A DNA stretch of 64,000 bases from assembly GCA_014155875.1 (NCBI GenBank), contig JACEFZ010002112.1, positions 102,001 to 166,000 on the forward strand. Reading direction: 5' to 3'. Each line of letters starts with the position of its first letter. Positions within the stretch are counted from its first letter, which is position 1. This DNA is from Cepaea nemoralis (lineage: Eukaryota; Mollusca; Gastropoda; Stylommatophora; Helicidae). A program made the position numbers and the translations under genes. A model generated the notes under the pieces. It was not told the origin of the DNA and made no database searches. It saw nothing but the letters and a program-made list of their open reading frames with translations. Shown one piece after another: positions 20,247 through 31,635 of the stretch.

Positions 20247-23200
20247 AAACAGTAAGCTAACGATCTAACAGTAGACGGTACTACATGGTTTCTGTTAGCG
20301 CCGAACGTTGGGCGGCGCTTACCAAACCCGACACCCCACATTGTGGCAACGGCTTCGGGCGGAAGATCGCAATTGGAGGGTACAAGCCTTACCCTGGTGC
20401 GAGGAAATGCAAGCTAACGACAAAATGTGATGGCAGGGCAGACCAGGCCCTAAGCCTTGGTTGGCGGCTGGACTAGGATCGAAGCTCCGACAGGCGGACA
20501 GTTAGAGCATTGCTTTGCTGATCCGGCAGCTTCTGCAGCTTGTCTTGTTCCAGATGTATTGGTGTTACCTTTCCTCTGGAGTGAACTAGGCAGGCCGAGA
20601 GAGGGATCATGCTGCATGGGCAACACATGATCTCTATATTTTAGCCCAGGCTTTGTGCTATGGAGAGGCAATAACTCCATCCCTGGTCTTAACTGGTCTC
20701 GGAATCAAAGCGAGAGGCAACTGTTACGGGTTATAAGTCCTTGTCAGTTGGCGTAGACATGGGGCGCCACGCGTTGCCTCTGACGGTGGGAGACACCTAC
20801 AGGTGTCACTGATCAGCTACCGCCCGCCTCAAGCTGGGCAGCCCCCGGCCTAATTGGGTGCTGATCCGCCACAGCCTGCCTGCTTCAATGGGTGCTTGGG
20901 GCTAGGACAAAATCTGAATCGCAGGCTGTAAAACCAATGCACCAGGTACAAAATAAAAATAGAAACCTCTAAGCTACGGCTTGCAACCTGGAACGTGAGA
21001 ACCATGTGTCCAGGATTTTCCACTGACTTGACCAATATTGACGATGTGAGAAAAACGGCTGTGATTGATGCCGAACTCAATCGTCTTAACATTGATATTG
21101 CTGGCCTGCAGGAGACTCGCCTCGCTGAGGAAGGGTCACTCAGGGAAAACAATTACACCTTTTTCTGGAAGGGAAGAGGACAGGCAGAAAAAAGGCAAAA
21201 CGGTGTGGGCTTTGCAGTGAAGAATTCGCTACTGGGAATGATTGAAATTCCAGCAGGAGGAAATGAAAGACTATTATCCCTTCGCTTGGCAACCTCTTGT
21301 GGGTTTGCCACCATTATTACTGCATATGCACCGACACTCGATTCCTCTGATGATGTGAAGGATTCGTTCTATGAGGAGTTAGACTCCGTGATCAAGGCAG
21401 TTCCAAAATCTGACTACATTTATATGCTCGGTGATTTCAATGCTCGTGTGGGCAAGGACTCGAGTTCATGGCCAGTGTGCCTTGGAAAATACAACATCGG
21501 TCGCATGAATGAAAATGGGCAAAGGCTGCTGGAGCATTGCACCAGTAATGACCTATGTATTACAAACTCCTTTTTTAAAACAAAAGAGATGCATAAGGTC
21601 ACATGGAAACATCCAAGATCCGGCCATTGGCACCAGCTGGACTTCATCATCACACGGAGACAACATCTGAACCATATATCATTGACTCGAAGTTACCACA
21701 GTGCTGACTGTGATATGGATCATTCTTTGGTTGTTGCAAGGGTTAGACTGAGACCAAAGAGAATCTACACAGCTAAACACAAAACTAGCCCCAGGATTAA
21801 TATTATTAACACTCACGATCCTGAAAAGTGCTTTCAGTTTCAACAGCAACTTGAAGACGCTTTCACTGATACACCAGAAAATTGTACAGTAAATGAAAAG
21901 TGGGGTCAAATTAAGGAAACTCTTTATAAAACTGCCGTAGGGGTTTACGGCACTGTGGATCATAAGAGGCAGGACTGGTTTGCGGCAAACAGCGAGACTC
22001 TGCAGCCCTTGATTGATAAGAAGAAGAAAGCTCTCTTAAGAAACAAGGAAAGACCAACGCGTAACACTCTGAGTGAGCTAAGGCAAGCTAGGAAGGATGT
22101 GCAAAAGGCTGCCAGGCAGTGTGCAAATGATTATTGGATCAAGTTATGTGAGTCCATTCAAATCGCAAGTGATAAGGGAAACATAAGAAGCATGTATGAA
22201 GGAATAAAGAAAGCCTGTGGTCCAGTGATCAAAAGAAGTGCACCATTGAAAACCTTGACTGGAGAAATCATCACTGATAAGAAACAGCAGATGGACAGAT
22301 GGGTAGAGCACTATTTGGAGCTTTACTCAAGTGAGACCAAACTAGCGGATGATGCCCTCAACGCCATAGAGGCTCTACCAACTCTTGACCACCTGGACAC
22401 ACTTCCCACCATAACAGAAGTTAAGTGTGCTATAAATGAACTTGCATCTGGCAAGGCTCCAGGTAAGGATGGGATTCCAATAGAGGTTATCAGGAGTGGG
22501 CAAGACACACTCACTATACAGATCCACCAGCTAATAGAGCTATGCTGGCGAGAAGGACAAGTCCCACAGGATTTCAAAGATTCAAGCATCATAACACTGT
22601 ACAAGAACAAGGGCGATCGGAGCGACTGCAACAACTATAGGGGTATCTCACTTCTGTGTATTGTTGGAAAAGTATTTGCCAGAATTGTTCTGCGCAGACT
22701 TCAAGTCCTAGGAGATCAAGTCTACCCCGAATCACAGTGTGGCTTTCGACAGAACCGGTCTACCACTGATATGATATTCTCATTGCGACAAATGCAAGAA
22801 AAATGCCGTGAACAGAATCAACCACTGTTTATTGCCTTCATCGACCTCACAAAGGCATTTGATTTGGTCAGTCGTGAGGGTCTGTTCAAGGCACTAAAGA
22901 AGATTGGCTGCCCACCAACTCTTCTGTCCATTGTGGAATCGTTCCACACAGGCATGAAGGGTATAATCAAGTTTGATGGTGCAACTTCTGAAGAATTTGA
23001 AATCAAGAGTGGAGTTAAGCAAGGTTGTGTACTAGCTCCCACCCTCTTTGGAATATACTTTTCACTTCTACTGAAATATGCCTTTCGTGATCAGGATGGT
23101 GGTATATACATTCACTCACGCTCAGATGGCGGCCTCTACAATGCTCAGAGATTGAAGGCTAAGACCAAAATTAGGAGGGTACTGATCAGAGAGTTGCTTT

Positions 23201-24190
23201 TTGCAGATGATGCTGCAGTTACGACCCACTCTGAGGAAGAATTGCAATGTCTACTATCTGCATTCTCCAATGCTTGTTCTGAATTTGGTTTAACAATTAG
23301 CAAAAAGAAGACACAGATTATGTCACAAGGTGCACATGGGGTACCATCAATCTTTATTGACGACGCCGAACTAGAGATAGTAGACCATTTTACATATCTA
23401 GGATCAGTGGTAAATAGCAAATTATCCCTAGATCAGGAAATCAACATCCGGATTGGTAAGGCAGCAACAACAATGAACAGGTTAAGAAAAAGAGTCTGGG
23501 AGAACAGGAAGCTTACTGCCAAAACAAAAGTCCTTGTCTATCAAGCCTGTGTCCTTAGTACTCTTCTCTATGGCAGTGAAACCTGGACAACTTACTCACA
23601 CCAAGAGAAAATTTAAACAGCTTTCATATGCGGTGTCTGCGAAGAATTCTTGGTATTAAGTGGCAAGACAAAATCACAAATACTGAAGTATTGGAAAGAT
23701 CAGGTTGTGTGACAGTTTATTCCATGCTCAGTCTTCGTAGACTTAGATGGATAGGACATCTTAGGAGGATGGATGATGGTAGAATACCAAAGGATATCTT
23801 TTTTGGTGAATTACAGATGGGTAAGAGATCTCAGGGTCGGCCTCTACTACGATACAAAGATGTGTGTAAGCGGGACATGATTGATACAGGCATTGATAAT
23901 GCACATTGGGAGCAAGTCGCCGCTGAACGTGTTGCATGGAGGGCAAACATCAGAAATGGAATAAAGACAAAGGAGAAAATTATTGCAGATAAGTCACACA
24001 CCGAGCGTTTGAGACGTAAGATGGTGCATGATGGTGGAAATGACCACGTGTTCACATGCACCCACTATGTACGGATATTTACAGCGCAAATTGGCCTTAT
24101 CAGTCACACTCGTTACCGCCATAGGTAAAAGTTATTATGCCTTTTTAAAGCACAAACTATCGTCTGTCAAGACGGCAAGGTGCCAGTGTA
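20247..24190 (+). mobile_element. LINE-F, full-length with 12-bp target duplication
   Basis: TTAGGCCGACCT occurs at 20235-20246 and 24191-24202, bracketing 3944 bp. The layout is a GC-rich leader of about 685 bases, one long frame (next entry), a 3' untranslated stretch of about 60 bases and a conserved end (CTATCGTCTGTCAAGACGGC, a short hairpin) with no long simple-repeat tail. The same end occurs at 13030-13140 on the minus strand. The retention of the leader and the exact duplication argue for one full-length retroposition event. Confidence 0.92.
20932..24128 (+). pseudogene. LINE-F endonuclease/reverse transcriptase, one frameshift
   Basis: The frame runs to 23616, then continues shifted by one base at 23628-24128, about 1060 codons. 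Endonuclease motifs: LATWNVRTM, LQETRL, YMLGDFNARVG, QLDFIITRR, MDHSLVVARVRL. RT motifs: ITLYKNKGDRSDCNNYRG, QCGFRQNRSTTDMIF, FIDLTKAFDLV (A), SGVKQGCVLAPTLF (B), LLFADDAAV (C). The C-terminal part has WIGHLRRMDDGRIPK and KRSQGRPLLRYKD, then a zinc-finger-like FTCTHYVRIF...LISHTRYRH in which the second Cys is Tyr. The conserved NVRT lies before the first ATG (21004), and the frame is open upstream to 20932. A single base lost near 23609 causes the only frame break. It would nick target DNA and prime reverse transcription there. Confidence 0.92.
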
Positions 24191-24408
24191 TTAGGCCGAC
24201 CTTATTTATATATTGTGCAAACCTTATTATGAGATATATACTATTACCAAAGGTACCTATAAACTTTATATGTATCTTTGGTGAGCCGTGGCTTCACCAA
24301 TGACCCCAGTCCTCTGATTTTCTTGTGTTTCAAAAGAATTTTAATTATGTTTCTAATTCAATGTCTTTTTTTTTTCATTTTCAGACCCCGTGTACTTCAC
24401 CCTTCATT

Positions 24409-26208
24409 ATGATTACTATGAAAAGAAAAGTGGACGCCGAATGTCGCGTTTTCAATGAAGAATGGAGAGTAAAGTACTTCTTTATGGAAACAAAGGACCA
24501 GAAAACCAGTTGCGTAATATGCAGTGAAAGTGTTGCCTTTATGTAAGAGTACAATCTTCGGCGTCACTGCGAAACAAAACATCTGTCAACATATTCAAAA
24601 TTTTATGGAAAGTTATGCTCTGAGAAATATGAGTCCTTGAAACGTGGTTTAGAAACAAAGAAATCTCTTCACGAGAAAGTTTGCTGAAAAGGAATCTGTC
24701 ACTCGTACAAGTTACAAAATAGTGCATAAGATGGCAGAACGAGGAGAACCGTTTACTGATGGCAAATTCATCAAAGAGTGTATGATGGAAGCGGAAAATG
24801 AATTGTGTCATGAGAAAGCCGATTTGTTTGGAACTATCAGCGTTTCGGCAAGTTCAATTGTGCGAAGAACAAAAGAACTTTGAGAGAACATAGTGCTATA
24901 GATACGCGAGAAAACTAGGAACTTGTTGTGGTATTCTCTGGCGTTTGATGAGTCTACTGATCTGTAGAGTACGTCACAACTTCTCGTGTTCATTTGTGGT
25001 GTTAATTTAGACTTTCAGATAGCCGAAGAGTCAGCATCCGTTTGCTGCATGCATGGAACAACAACTGGGAAAGACATTTTCATGGAAGTGCATAAGGTTT
25101 TGCAAGACTATAACCTTCAGTGGAATAAGCTTCGATGTGTTGCAGTTCATGGAGTAAAAAAACATGGCAGGAGTGAGGAATTGTCTTATGGGGCAATTGG
25201 AAGTTGGAAGATCAGTTGGAAGATTTAGAAAATTCCGGGCGCTCTGTTCATTCACTGCATCATACATCAGCAAGCACTCTGTGGGAACGACTTATATATT
25301 TCTTATGTACTGAAACCAGTCGTTTCTGATATGAACTTCAATCGTTGACATGCACTAAATCACCGTCAGTTTCAGACTTATCATGAAGAAATTGATTCTG
25401 AATTCTGTGACTTGCCTTATCACACATCAGTGAAGTAGTTCAGCTGCGATAAAGTCCTGTTTCATTTTTACAAGCTCCAAAATGAAATAGATGTTTTCCT
25501 GACCGATCCACGGCTGTCAGATCATAACTGACTGTAAAAGTTGTCATTTTTGGTCGACATCACATCTCACAGTAATGAAATGAATGTTAAACTTCAGGGA
25601 AAGGATAACCTGTAATTTCTACAGAATCATCAAAGAATTTCGGAGACAGCTGTCATTGTTTGAATGACAACTTGAAGGAGAAAACTTTTATCATTTTTAA
25701 AGAGTTTTGGGCTACAATCGCCGAAGATTTCATCCTCGATAATCCGAAAGACAAAATTATATGTGACTTGAAGAAGAATTTTTTTTTTTTATTTGAGAGA
25801 TTTTCAGATCGTGGCAGGATTGAGAGTGACATTCTCCTGTTCCAGAATCCGATTTGATTGTAACCTTGATGATGTGCCACTTGAACTACAGTTAGAGCTC
25901 ATTGATTTGCAAGCAAATGACTTGTTGAAAGAGAAGTACAGAGAAGGAAAACTTATTGAATTCTACCGCTGCTTACCTTATGTTGAGTTTCCAAAACTGA
26001 AGAAATTTATCGCTGGTTTGGCATCAGTGTTTGGAAAAACTTATGTCTGTGAGGAAACATTTTCAAAAATGCAGTATATAAAGTTAACACATCGAAAGAG
26101 ATTGACTGATAAACATTTGAAAGCTATTCTTTGATTGGCTGCATCAATTTCAAACCAAACATTAATGATATCTTGAAAGCCAAATATCAGTTTCACAAAT
26201 CTCACTAA
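24409..26208 (+). pseudogene. hAT transposase relic (GTF2IRD2/ZBED-related type)
   Basis: Starts MITMKRKVDAECRVFNEEW. A BED-type finger (CVIC...HCETKH, 24514-24582) is split by an in-frame TAA at 24544. Later blocks, in different phases, include LVFICGVNLDFQIAEESA, CCMHGTTTGKDIFMEVH, WNKLRCVAVHG and the C-terminal dimerisation region (CEETFSKMQYIKLTHRKRLT, KHLKAIL). This domain order is that of hAT transposases related to GTF2IRD2 and similar domesticated genes. At least eight stops or frameshifts are visible. A polypyrimidine tract ending TTTTCAG (about 24367-24383) just upstream looks like a 3' splice site. Confidence 0.85.
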
Positions 26209-26446
26209 CCTTTTTTGGTGCTTAGTTTGTGAGATTCAGATATGTGCACATTAGGTCTGATGTAACTATCTTTTTGCTAACGTCGCCTTCTTTGATACCT
26301 TTGTTTTTAGTAAATAAACATGTTGGTTGTCTTTGTTTTTTTTTTTGTGCATTGCACGTTACTCACCTATGATTAAACTAGTTTTTCGTCTTTTGTCCCA
26401 GAGCTTTCGTTCTGGCTTGCAAGTATTGTTAAAGTTAGTTGCATAT

Positions 26447-27400
26447 CCTTTACAGGACGTTGCAGTCACCACCAGCATGTTTTACTGTTATTGATGTCTT
26501 GAAAAAATTACGTTCAGTAGTTTGTCATTGCTTTCTGAACGACCGGCACCCATTGCCATTGTCCTGTTGATACAGGTTGGGGACATGGCATGAGACGTAT
26601 TAAGCGCGGTAGACAGAAGGAGACCGTGTGATGTGACCTATCTCGACCTTGGCCAAAAAAAAAAAACGTGAAAAGTAGGCTGGACGTTTTGGACTAGAAC
26701 AAAACGTCACTTTAGAGTCAGTCGGACTTAGACTTCGTTCGGTATTGGACGTTGTCCTCGTGAACAGAGCTACGACTATAAACTACGCCGCTCTTGTAGA
26801 AGTGTGATGTTCGATATTGTTTGTACATGGTTTGTATATTTGTGAATTCGTTATGGAACAAACGATGATGTTCGTGACAGCGTCTAATGTATTGTGTGAG
26901 TACACTAGACTGTGAACAACTAGACCGGTGTCCTGTTCCGCAAGCTATGGTGAGTCAGTGATCTTAACGCATACAGCCTATGGAATCTATGTGTTGTACA
27001 ACCAGACCGTGGGTAAATCACCCAGGTGTTGTCTACCATCAATTATCAAAGGTAACGAATGGAAAACCAACAGGTGTTTCTTGCCATCAATTATCAAAGT
27101 TAAAGAATGCCATGGGGTTGCTGTAACAACCAAGAGCCGAGAGTAGCAGTATCTAGCTAACTATGCAGCTCTCTATCAGCTATCAAACAGTCTCTATCAG
27201 CACGCAACCTGATAGTCAGAATCAATGACCAGAAACTCAGAAACGCTACAGCATAAACTCCATGGCACCCATACCATAGCGTAAAAAATCACCGCAACGC
27301 GGTCTGCTGCCAAATCTCGCGCAGCTGTGTTTTGAACGCGGGTGTACGGGAATACGAACCGCGCTCGTAAGACCTACGCCACGGAGAGCGGCGCAAGTAT
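26447..27400 (-). mobile_element. SINE1 copy in the hAT element, split by another insertion
   Basis: The body lies at 26447-26553 (minus strand: GAAAGCAATGACAAACTACT, ATGCTGGTGGTGACTGCAA, CGTCCTGTAAAGGATATGCAA). The tRNA-like head lies at 27273-27400 (minus strand: TCCGTGGCGTAGGTCTTACG, GCGTTCAAAACACAGCTGCG). The two halves join at GGCACCCAT, which is present on both sides of a 710-bp insert. Head and body are in the same order as in the copies at 7.7 and 39.3 kb. Confidence 0.78.
26554..27263. mobile_element. 710-bp unknown insert with 9-bp duplication
   Basis: GGCACCCAT flanks it exactly (26545-26553 and 27264-27272). The ends (TGCCATTGTCCTG and ATAAACTCCAT) are not inverted repeats, and there is no A-tail at either end, although A12 occurs internally at about 26657. 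No coding is seen. It contains a near-repeat of ATCAATTATCAAAG with flanking GTGTT/CC (27023-27053 and 27073-27103). A solo LTR, a truncated retroposon and a TIR-poor DNA element are all possible. Confidence 0.5.
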
Positions 27401-27488
27401 TGTACAGAATGAGTACGCGGCCCGCGCTCGTCAATTTGTCAGTTATCCGGCCCGCTGTGAAAAAAGTTTGGTGACCCCTGTTCTAGAA

Positions 27489-27690
27489 TGTTGTTTAGAG
27501 CATGTGTTTCCTACAATAATTTCCTGATCATTTTCCCACTCGACAAATCTGTGTCCTCTTTCCTTTTGCACTCCCAAACCATGGTTTAATACTGTGCATC
27601 CATCTCCTTGATTTCCCATTTTTGCATTGAATTCACCCATTATGATATTTATACCTTTCTTCAAAGCAGATTCCATGTAGGGTTACCCCA
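27489..27690 (-). mobile_element. LINE-E (RTE-like), endonuclease part right of the hAT insertion
   Basis: The minus-strand frame contains KKGINIIMGEFNAKMGNQGD (the catalytic GDFNA block, here GEFNA), RGHRFVEWENDQEIIVGNT and CSKQHSR, and it continues into the fragment at 19398 once the hAT element and one copy of its 8-bp duplication are set aside. Upstream (to the right) similarity stops near 27690, so the 5' end is lost. Confidence 0.82.
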
Positions 27691-28204
27691 TAATGCTCCA
27701 TTCCTGTGATAGGTAATATCACACAAAATGCTCCTCAATGCCCCATGTGAAAAGTGGAACAGACACGAATCTCGAAAAACCAAAAGCCCGCACAGGTATG
27801 ATATGTATAATGCCTCTACCAGAATGCCAACACAAAGGTCCGCCGCGACAAATACACCTCATCGTCGATGGAAGCGGCATTCACTAGAAAACTTGCAGTG
27901 ACACATTTCTGCATAAGGCAAACCCAGTTTGTTCAGTAACCAGGGCCGCCATTTTTTCCGATCATGCAGTTCACGACACAAACAACTTCAGACAATTGTA
28001 AAGGCAATCTAAATGAAATCCCCAGCTCAAATTGTCACTCCACGCACTCAACTCAGTGGCAGGGAGATGGAACCATAGTGTAAGGTAAAATTGCTTGATA
28101 ATAACGTTATGATGTTGAAATGTGTGTAGGAACACTGTGCAGGAATAGTCATTAAACCACGGCTAGGGCCGACCACGTAAACGATGGACGGAGGGAATAG
28201 CAGA
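27691..28204. other. Non-coding, nothing recognised
   Basis: No frame of note. I found no repeat shared with other parts of the window. Confidence 0.35.
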
Positions 28205-28317
28205 GGTCATTGGAATATCGATACATGATGCCCATAACCGGGCACTCTCCCGCTGTTTATACTTCAACTCGACATCGCTAGGTACAAGAGAAACATGATG
28301 AGATGAGATGAGGTGTT
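28205..28317. repeat. Dispersed repeat also found at 8452-8545
   Basis: CCGGGCACTCTCCCGCTGTT, then CTCGACATCGCTAGGTACAA and GATGAGATGAGATGAGG, reverse-complement to the LINE-B insert. It ends in a (GATGA)n-like run that may be a retroposon tail. Confidence 0.6.
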
Positions 28318-28589
28318 GAACTACTTTGTTTTAACCTGATGTTTTATCCAATAGTACCAGAAACTCAGCAAGAGCACGGCCAATCTTTAGAAAGTCCACG
28401 TCGGGAACACAGAGATGATGCTATTGCTGGCCACCTGATAGCATACGGCTATACAGGAGTAGTGACAAGTGCTTGCTCCGTGAAAGCAAGAGGTATGGGA
28501 TCATGTTCGTTCACTTTTTATTATTATGTTTGTGGTGTTCATTGTGTGGCGTCTGCACGGCTGAGTTGAAGCTCTTCAGTTCAAAACAT
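28318..28589. other. Non-coding spacer
   Basis: Only short frames without motifs, including a 119-codon frame that starts at 28473 and overlaps the next LINE relic in antisense. Confidence 0.35.
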
Positions 28590-29200
28590 CAGAGTTCAGC
28601 CCTGAAAAGGATTTTCATCTGTCCGACTGCAGTTGGGGATTTTTCCTGGCCGGTAAGAAGTACCATCCCCACAGGAAACATTCCCCTTCTCATGACATGC
28701 ATAAAGAGTGTGGACTGTCTTTTACTGATGCGAGCAACAAGCTTTCTTTGTGAGGTAATTTCTTTCAGGATATTTTCATTACTCGTTCTATCCTTCTATA
28801 AAACTACATCTCCGCAGCTTCCACACGATTAATCTCTTGTCTGCTAATCGTCCATGCTTCGCATTCGTGCATCAGAATTGTCTCATATAGCTGTTAAGAA
28901 CTCGCTTCCTCACCTCAATTCGCAAAGATAAATTGCAGAAAAATTCTCCATCTTGTGAAATGCCGCCATTGCTTGGTATATTCTTCATTGAAATCCTTTC
29001 ATACATTTTCCATCTTATATGATTAAAGTACTCAAATATTTATTTACATTGTCTTGTTTCAGATTGATTCCATTCACTTTGATGTTGCATGTGGGAAGAT
29101 ACGTTTTTCTGTGTAATTAGCATTGCTTCTGTGTTTATGTTATTCATACAAAGTGTAGAAAGGTAGCAGATTCCATTTAAGACCTGAAATGTAGCAGTTA
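28590..29200 (-). mobile_element. Decayed LINE, C-terminal portion
   Basis: The minus strand gives RIEVRKRVLNSY near 28900, ECEAWTISRQEINRVEAAEM near 28840 followed by a stop and FYRRIERV, the signature post-RT block of RTE-like and related LINEs. The rest is scattered over three phases with many stops, so this is an old copy. The ends are not defined by target duplications. Confidence 0.65.
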
Positions 29201-29224
29201 TAGTCTTAAAAATTAGTACGGCCT

Positions 29225-29470
29225 GGAGAGAAGGGTGCACCAGGGACTGGCCATTGAATCTGGCCGAAACTCTGTATTCCCAGGAAAGACCAGAAGGACG
29301 TATAATCAGACTGCAACTGGTAACATATCAGTATTGGGACTCTTCATTGTCTGTTGAAAATTAGGACGGAGCATGTACGAGAATACTCTGCGTGCTGTAA
29401 TGTCATATCTTGACTCAACACAACACAACACAACACAACTCAACTCAAGTCTTGAACAGGCCCATATACC
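29225..29470 (+). mobile_element. Decayed LINE-D 3' end with (CAACA)n tail
   Basis: Residues GKTRRTYNQTATGNISVLGL correspond to the LINE-D stretch near 10960-11010 (RRTYNQIAAGTISVGTL), and the nucleotide match continues through CGGAGCA to a CAACACAACACAACACAAC tail (29419-29445). Stops and indels are present. Confidence 0.65.
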
Positions 29471-29559
29471 GAGGCAGATTTCTTTACCCATAACGGGTCA
29501 AGACAGTCGTTATGTTTTTAAGTCACGTTCTGGGTCGACACGGCCTGTCTACAATATAA

Positions 29560-29960
29560 AATAACGCAAAATAATACACCATTACGGAACACAATTACGA
29601 AAAATATAGGTCGCTGTAACGACTTCATCATCAAATACATACACAAAACACAACATATAAACACGGGGAAGACACTAATATAGCTATAAAGTGGTCGATA
29701 AAGTAAAGAAGCCTACTACTCGAATATAAGCATTTAACAATTAACAGCACGAGACAATACACAGAACTGCAGTTGTAAACATAGTTAAAGTATAAACAAA
29801 AATATATGCGTGGTTTAGGCTTATTTACTGTGTAATTTACCGGAATGTTCTGTGTTTTCCGTAATTGTGTTCTGTAAAGCTGCATTACTTCGTGTTATTT
29901 TATATTGTTTACATTCCCACAGCTTTACTGCAGTTTGACTAATGTTAGACACGGTCTGTA
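29560..29960. repeat. Dispersed repeat M, partial copies
   Basis: Two segments recur elsewhere. 29590-29685 (AACGACTTCATCATCAAATAC, ACAAAACACAACATATAAAC) matches 33735-33754 plus 34311-34360. The reverse complement of 29850-29945 (GTAAAGCTGTGG, AATGCAGCTTTACAGAACAC) matches 33635-33715. In the second locus the segments are adjacent. TTCTGTAAAGCTGCATTACTT also occurs at 35280-35300. The copy boundaries and the class are unclear; there is no coding. Confidence 0.5.
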
Positions 29961-30552
29961 GAAGGTTGTGGCAACCGGGAAGTCCCGCCGTGGTTGGTGC
30001 AAAGGTCGACACAGGGAGCAGATGGTAGTTGACGTCACAAAGTTTACTGGAAATAGCCATTAAACTTATTACGTGATTCAGTGCCAAGCAACAAATTCGG
30101 TTTGGACCTAACGTGTTGCAAAACAAATGAACAAATGTTATCACACGCAAATTTCCGTTCACTGAGCATTAAAATTGTGGAAGATACCGCGAAACGAAAC
30201 AAATATCACGCTGACTCTACAATGGTGGTATATAGTCCGTCTGTCCAAATGATAGGTCTATATAGTTGGCGATATAGTATCCTTTGTCACTGAATCAATT
30301 AAGAACAATGTGGATAGTGGAGAAGATTGTTTGATTGCACTGCTCGGCATGGCAAGTGATAGTGATTATGATCAAGTTAGTTATGTTTACTAGGCAAGTA
30401 TCAACAAATAACTGTCGTCTGTTTCTGTTCTACAGGGCAGGCAGTGACTTATTTATCTCTTTTACAAGAGATTAGTATTTCTGGGAGACACATGAACCAG
30501 CAGAGGGCAATAGGTATTTTATACTGTGACATTTAGGGATCTGATTATTTAA
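29961..30552. other. Non-coding spacer before a CTGT microsatellite
   Basis: No recognisable frame or repeat. Confidence 0.35.
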
Positions 30553-30553
30553 C

Positions 30554-30645
<92 letters not shown>
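30553..30645. repeat. (CTGT)n microsatellite
   Basis: About 23 perfect tetranucleotide units, flanked on the right by one copy of an 80-bp duplication. Confidence 0.97.
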
Positions 30646-30646
<1 letters not shown>

Positions 30647-30950
30647 TCTCTTTCACACCCACAACATTGAATGAGATGTTGGGAAAACCTGATGTTGACC
30701 GCACACGCGGCCAACTATTGTTGCACCTTTAAAAAAAAAATATAAACGTTAATTGTATACAAAAACAATGTCCTTTTAGTATTTTAACAGGCGTGCTGCA
30801 TTTATGGTATTTGTGTAGGTCTGTTTAACAGGGCGTTTGAACATTATTAACAATGTCCTTCCACACACCATGTGTTCTCTTTCACACCCACAACATTGAA
30901 TGAAATGTTGGGAAACTCTGATGTTGACTGCACACGCGGCCAACTGGTAA
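30646..30950. repeat. Direct duplication of about 80 bp
   Basis: TCTCTTTCACACCCACAACA through CACACGCGGCCAACT is present at about 30648-30715 and again at about 30874-30944, with about six differences and an offset of 226 bases. The intervening sequence holds an A10 run. There is no coding. Confidence 0.8.
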
Positions 30951-31299
30951 TGTGACTTTTGTACTGACCTTCTCCCGGCCAAGCGAACGGAAAAACAAAT
31001 CCTTCGTACCTGTAAACGCCAAAGTGTGAAGGATATCCAAGATATGATGGATTGACTGCGGGGTAATTCAAAAGATATGCAAGCAAGTTTCTCTCCCCAA
31101 AAAGTACAGAAATACAATTTTCACGTATCTAAAATAAATCCATTATTTCTAATGGAAACTTTCTTTATCACCTTATAACGGATATATAGATAACTTCTTT
31201 AAACATAAAAAAGATGAGTTAGAACATTTTTACGTATTTAAAATAAATGCATTATTTTTATGAAAACTGTGAAAATGCCTTAAAGATTTTATCATTATA
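30951..31299. other. AT-rich non-coding DNA
   Basis: Contains two related stretches (TTTTTACGTATTTAAAATAAA near 31228 and TTTTCACGTATCTAAAATAAA near 31118), suggesting a local duplication of about 110 bases. Confidence 0.4.
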
Positions 31300-31622
31300 T
31301 TATATTGCATATGACTAGATAACTACTTTAAACATTTTGTGAAACTTAAGAAAAATACACAATTATTTAAATTACATAATACTACATGCTAATAAAAGTT
31401 ATGTCCCTTGATATAACTTTTCTAAAGTAGAGTCCCCTTGTAATATTTTAATTAAATTCAATTTAATACTTAAATATGTGTTTTTAAAATAACAAACTAT
31501 GCCAGTTGGCTTGGTGGGAATGAGAAGAACATTTGTAGAAAATTTTATCTCAATCGGATGGACAGTTCGCGAACGTATAAGAGACACACAAAGACACAAT
31601 CATTCTCTTTTATATATATAGA
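31300..31622 (+). mobile_element. Probable retroposon end with TTTTATATATATA terminus
   Basis: The segment ending ...CAATCGGATGGACAGTTCGC, ACACACAAAGACACAATC and TTTTATATATATAGA has the form of the 3' ends of many invertebrate RTE-linked SINEs and LINEs (a CAATCGG(T/A) stretch, an ACAAAGACAC-type stretch, then TTTTATATATATAGA). No coding is found. The 5' end is undefined. Confidence 0.5.
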
Positions 31623-31635
31623 CAATGTGTACTGG

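Larger units (their letters stand above)
19399..27480 (+). mobile_element. 8.1-kb hAT element inserted in LINE-E
   Basis: The ends are CAAGGGTCACCAAACT (19399) and the reverse complement of CAGGGGTCACCAAACT (ending 27480), with GC-rich GGCCGG/CCGGCC subterminal stretches. The flanking duplication is TTCTAGGA (19391-19398) and TTCTAGAA (27481-27488): 8 bp with one difference, as in hAT. It carries a decayed transposase (24409-26208), a full-length LINE-F (20247-24190) and a split SINE1 (26447-27400). Without the insertions it would be about 3.2 kb, a normal size for an autonomous hAT. Confidence 0.92.
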
